NCBI GenBank assembly: GCA_964590835.1
Contig: CAZPYD010000002.1
Coordinates: forward strand, 1 to 60,362
Length of the DNA: 60,362 nucleotides
From: CAZPYD01 sp964590835
GTDB lineage: Bacteria > Patescibacteriota > Minisyncoccia > JAHISW01 > Tagabacteraceae
Direction of reading: 5' to 3'
Shown: positions 58,912 through 60,362 of the stretch, piece by piece
Layout: the number at the start of each line of letters is the position of its first letter
How positions within the stretch are numbered: the first letter of the stretch is position 1
Position numbers and translations under genes: made by a program
The notes under the pieces: generated by a model
What the model was told of the DNA's origin: nothing
What the model saw: only the letters and a program-made list of their open reading frames with translations
The model's database searches: none

Positions 58912-60033
58912 TTACCTGTGGGTATCTTTTTGTCTAAATTTATAAGGCTTAAACTCTTCAATTTGTTTTTCAATATCTTTGATAAACCCGTGCGGATTTG
59001 GTTCTTCTTTATAGCTGTTTATTTTAGCTATGTCTTTGCTGATGTTTCGCCAAGAACAAGATTTGGATATAAGGGCTACATTTTTTCTTAGTTCTCTAAT
59101 CCCTTTTTCTTTGCAAAGTATTTCTAGCCCTGTTAAATAGATAATTTGTTTGGCTTTTTGTTTTCTATTATTCTTGATTGCTCTTTGCATTATTCGTAGC
59201 GGGCTGTTTGTCATATCAAAAACAAATAGGTTTTCGTTTACTATCATTGTTTGCCAATAATCTTTTATGACTTTTTGAAAAAGCTCTTTCTTAAAAATGT
59301 CTTGGAATGTTGGGTTTTTAGCATAACCTAATTTTTCTAAAACATTATTCATTTTTCTTTTCTTGCTAAGCCTGACTTCTAGTCTAAGGATTTCAGGGAT
59401 TTTCTTAGAAGGTTTTAAGTTATCAAACAAACTAGATTGTCTGGTTGTTTGGTCTTTGTCTATTGCTCTGGCTGGGGGTAATCCTAAATCGTATTTTTTG
59501 TCGTATATAACAAACGAATGAGAGACAGAGTAGTATTGCAGAGCAGAACCATCGTTTCTGAATTTGGTTTCTGTAAAATCCATTTTTCCGTTGAGTTTTA
59601 TCTTTGACAGTTCTGTAAGGGCAAAAGAAGAGGTGTAGCCGTTTTCAAGAGATATGTTTTTGGATGGATGAAAGGACGATACGTCAGCTTTCTTAATAAA
59701 GTTTTTTGTTGTCCAAACTCCCATTTCTTCTAATCTTAAAACCAAAGTTTCAACAATTTTTTCAAAATCTTCTTCTTTTAGTTCACTAACATTTTCTGTG
59801 AAAAGTATTTTAGGGGCAGAGAACTCAAGTTTTAGGACGTGTTCTCGTCCTCTTTTCATTAAAGTCAATCTGGGTTTATAAACTCCATTTTCTTTGTCTT
59901 GTTTTGTTGGATTATTGTAGAACATTCTAAAACTTCTTAAATTTTCAAAGTTTTCTTTAGTTGTTTTGAACTTGCCATAGTCCTGCACAATAAATCTTCT
60001 CCCTTTTAACTCTAAAATTATGGTATCAATCAT
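58912..60033 (-). CDS. Putative rolling-circle replication initiator
   Basis: The opening MIDTIILEL and the strand-rich first 200 residues, with SVSHSFVIYDKKYDLG and the motif ILRLEVRLSKKRKM, resemble replication proteins of filamentous phages and related plasmids (gpII / phage CRI type). The Tyr in IYDKKYD is a candidate nicking residue. Length 373 aa fits. Its start overlaps a small gene upstream by 8 bases. The family call is from pattern memory; a plasmid Rep of another class is the alternative. Confidence 0.55.
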   Translation of the reverse strand: MIDTIILELKGRRFIVQDYGKFKTTKENFENLRSFRMFYNNPTKQDKENGVYKPRLTLMKRGREHVLKLEFSAPKILFTENVSELKEEDFEKIVETLVLRLEEMGVWTTKNFIKKADVSSFHPSKNISLENGYTSSFALTELSKIKLNGKMDFTETKFRNDGSALQYYSVSHSFVIYDKKYDLGLPPARAIDKDQTTRQSSLFDNLKPSKKIPEILRLEVRLSKKRKMNNVLEKLGYAKNPTFQDIFKKELFQKVIKDYWQTMIVNENLFVFDMTNSPLRIMQRAIKNNRKQKAKQIIYLTGLEILCKEKGIRELRKNVALISKSCSWRNISKDIAKINSYKEEPNPHGFIKDIEKQIEEFKPYKFRQKDTHR

Positions 60034-60169
60034 TGTTTTCTTCGTTTAACTTGTAAAGTTCAGGGTTGTTTTTACTATCTATCTCAAAAAGCAGGGCAAA
60101 GAAGCCGACCAGATTTTTATCTGCTTCATTTTCAATCTCTTCTTTGTTTGTTTCTTTTTCTTCAGACAT
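60026..60169 (-). CDS. Small acidic protein upstream of rep (47 aa)
   Basis: MSEEKETNKEEIENEADKNL then VGFFALLFEIDSKNNPELYK. It is acidic and probably helical. The stop overlaps the rep ATG by 8 bases, which suggests coupled translation, perhaps as a copy-control or accessory protein. I do not recognise it. Confidence 0.5.
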   Translation of the reverse strand: MSEEKETNKEEIENEADKNLVGFFALLFEIDSKNNPELYKLNEENND

Positions 60170-60272
60170 AAAAAATTCCCGACTTATGATGTCAGGATAT
60201 ATGAATGAAGGTTTATAGGTATGGTTTGAAGATGGGTTTATTCTGGCTTCAATATGGTGTGAATCTGTTTTT

Positions 60273-60362
60273 TTATTCTACAATAATCCTATAACCAAAA
60301 CCCTTTATATTTTTGAAAATATCTGGATTCTTGGCGTTCTTTTTGGGAAGTATTTTTAAAAT
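60273..60362 (-). CDS. C-terminal end of a winged-helix response-regulator-type protein (partial)
   Basis: The 29 visible residues end NIKGFGYRIIVE, which matches the closing strands of OmpR-type DNA-binding domains (TVRGVGYRL). The gene enters from beyond the window. Between its stop and the small gene at 60169 lie about 100 bases with possible -10 boxes but no gene. Confidence 0.5.
   Translation of the reverse strand: MLKILPKKNAKNPDIFKNIKGFGYRIIVE

Larger units (their letters stand above)
53377..60362 (-). mobile_element. Integrated mobile element at tRNA-Asn (one end visible)
   Basis: From the tRNA-Asn 3' half to the window end all genes are on the minus strand: recombinase, specificity subunit, nuclease-methyltransferase, excisionase-like HTH, replication initiator, small protein and a regulator fragment. 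The recombinase frame runs into the antisense of the tRNA. The second boundary lies outside the window, so the size and the att repeat cannot be given. The combination of a Rep protein and a recombinase suggests an integrative plasmid or a phage-like element with a restriction system as cargo. Confidence 0.7.

Noticed and set aside
1..60362. Genetic code 25 (TGA as Gly)
   Set aside because: TGA ends several genes cleanly, including in ATGA overlaps, and internal TGA is absent from conserved proteins.

Overview
The window looks like a chromosomal segment of a Patescibacteria (CPR) bacterium, probably of the Parcubacteria type. The evidence is low G+C, many compact lysine-rich proteins, an RNase J, a cupin-type glucose-6-phosphate isomerase, a class II (B12-dependent) ribonucleotide reductase with a C-terminal Cys motif, LemA/HtpX, a PIN-PhoH protein and an RpoD with a lysine-rich N-terminal tail. 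TGA is used as a stop (for example in ATGA overlaps), so this is code 11 and not the Gracilibacteria/Absconditabacteria code 25. The phylum is inferred from these traits, not from a marker-gene tree.

Layout. Positions 1-19,090 are mostly housekeeping: rnj, cupin GPI, an oligopeptide-binding protein, secG, groES-groEL, a small island of visibly higher G+C (7,841-8,941), lemA-htpX, tRNA-Ser followed by a palindromic repeat region, a peptidase U32 protein, phoH, a DUF389 membrane protein, a lone radical SAM gene and nrdJ. Positions 19,137-21,654 hold a His-Xaa-Ser RiPP system: two HxsD-like proteins, the maturase HxsB, and an HxsA precursor with 17 consecutive His-Gly-Ser triplets.

Positions 22,719-49,455 are a long, nearly one-directional biosynthetic locus and the main point of interest. 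Counting hxsB and the gene at 15,295, the window holds 13 radical SAM proteins with 14 intact CxxxCxxC domains. The locus also encodes a GNAT-fold aminoacyl transferase-like protein, an ATP-grasp ligase, two separate Kae1/TsaD-like plus YrdC/TsaC-like pairs, a PLP decarboxylase, an SDR, a methyltransferase, two glycosyltransferases, a UbiU/UbiV-like U32 pair, a DUF483-like protein and a HemN-like enzyme. Two modules share the same four parts (Kae1-like, YrdC-like, fused radical SAM, small protein). The last five genes are tandem radical SAM paralogues that run directly into an overlapping prepilin-type (A24) peptidase gene. A working hypothesis is a peptide-derived natural product pathway in which the Kae1/YrdC pairs act as split TobZ-like carbamoyl- or threonylcarbamoyl-transferases. 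Nothing in the sequence reveals the product.

Positions 49,445-53,310 hold the A24 peptidase (apparently frameshifted), a secreted PKD/Fn3-like protein behind a duplicated promoter-like repeat, a GIY-YIG gene that lost its core, and rpoD. From tRNA-Asn (53,341-53,412) to the window end lies an integrated element on the minus strand: a large serine recombinase whose last codons are antisense tRNA, a specificity subunit, a nuclease-methyltransferase fusion (BcgI-like layout), an excisionase-type HTH protein, a putative rolling-circle replication initiator, and a partial winged-helix regulator.
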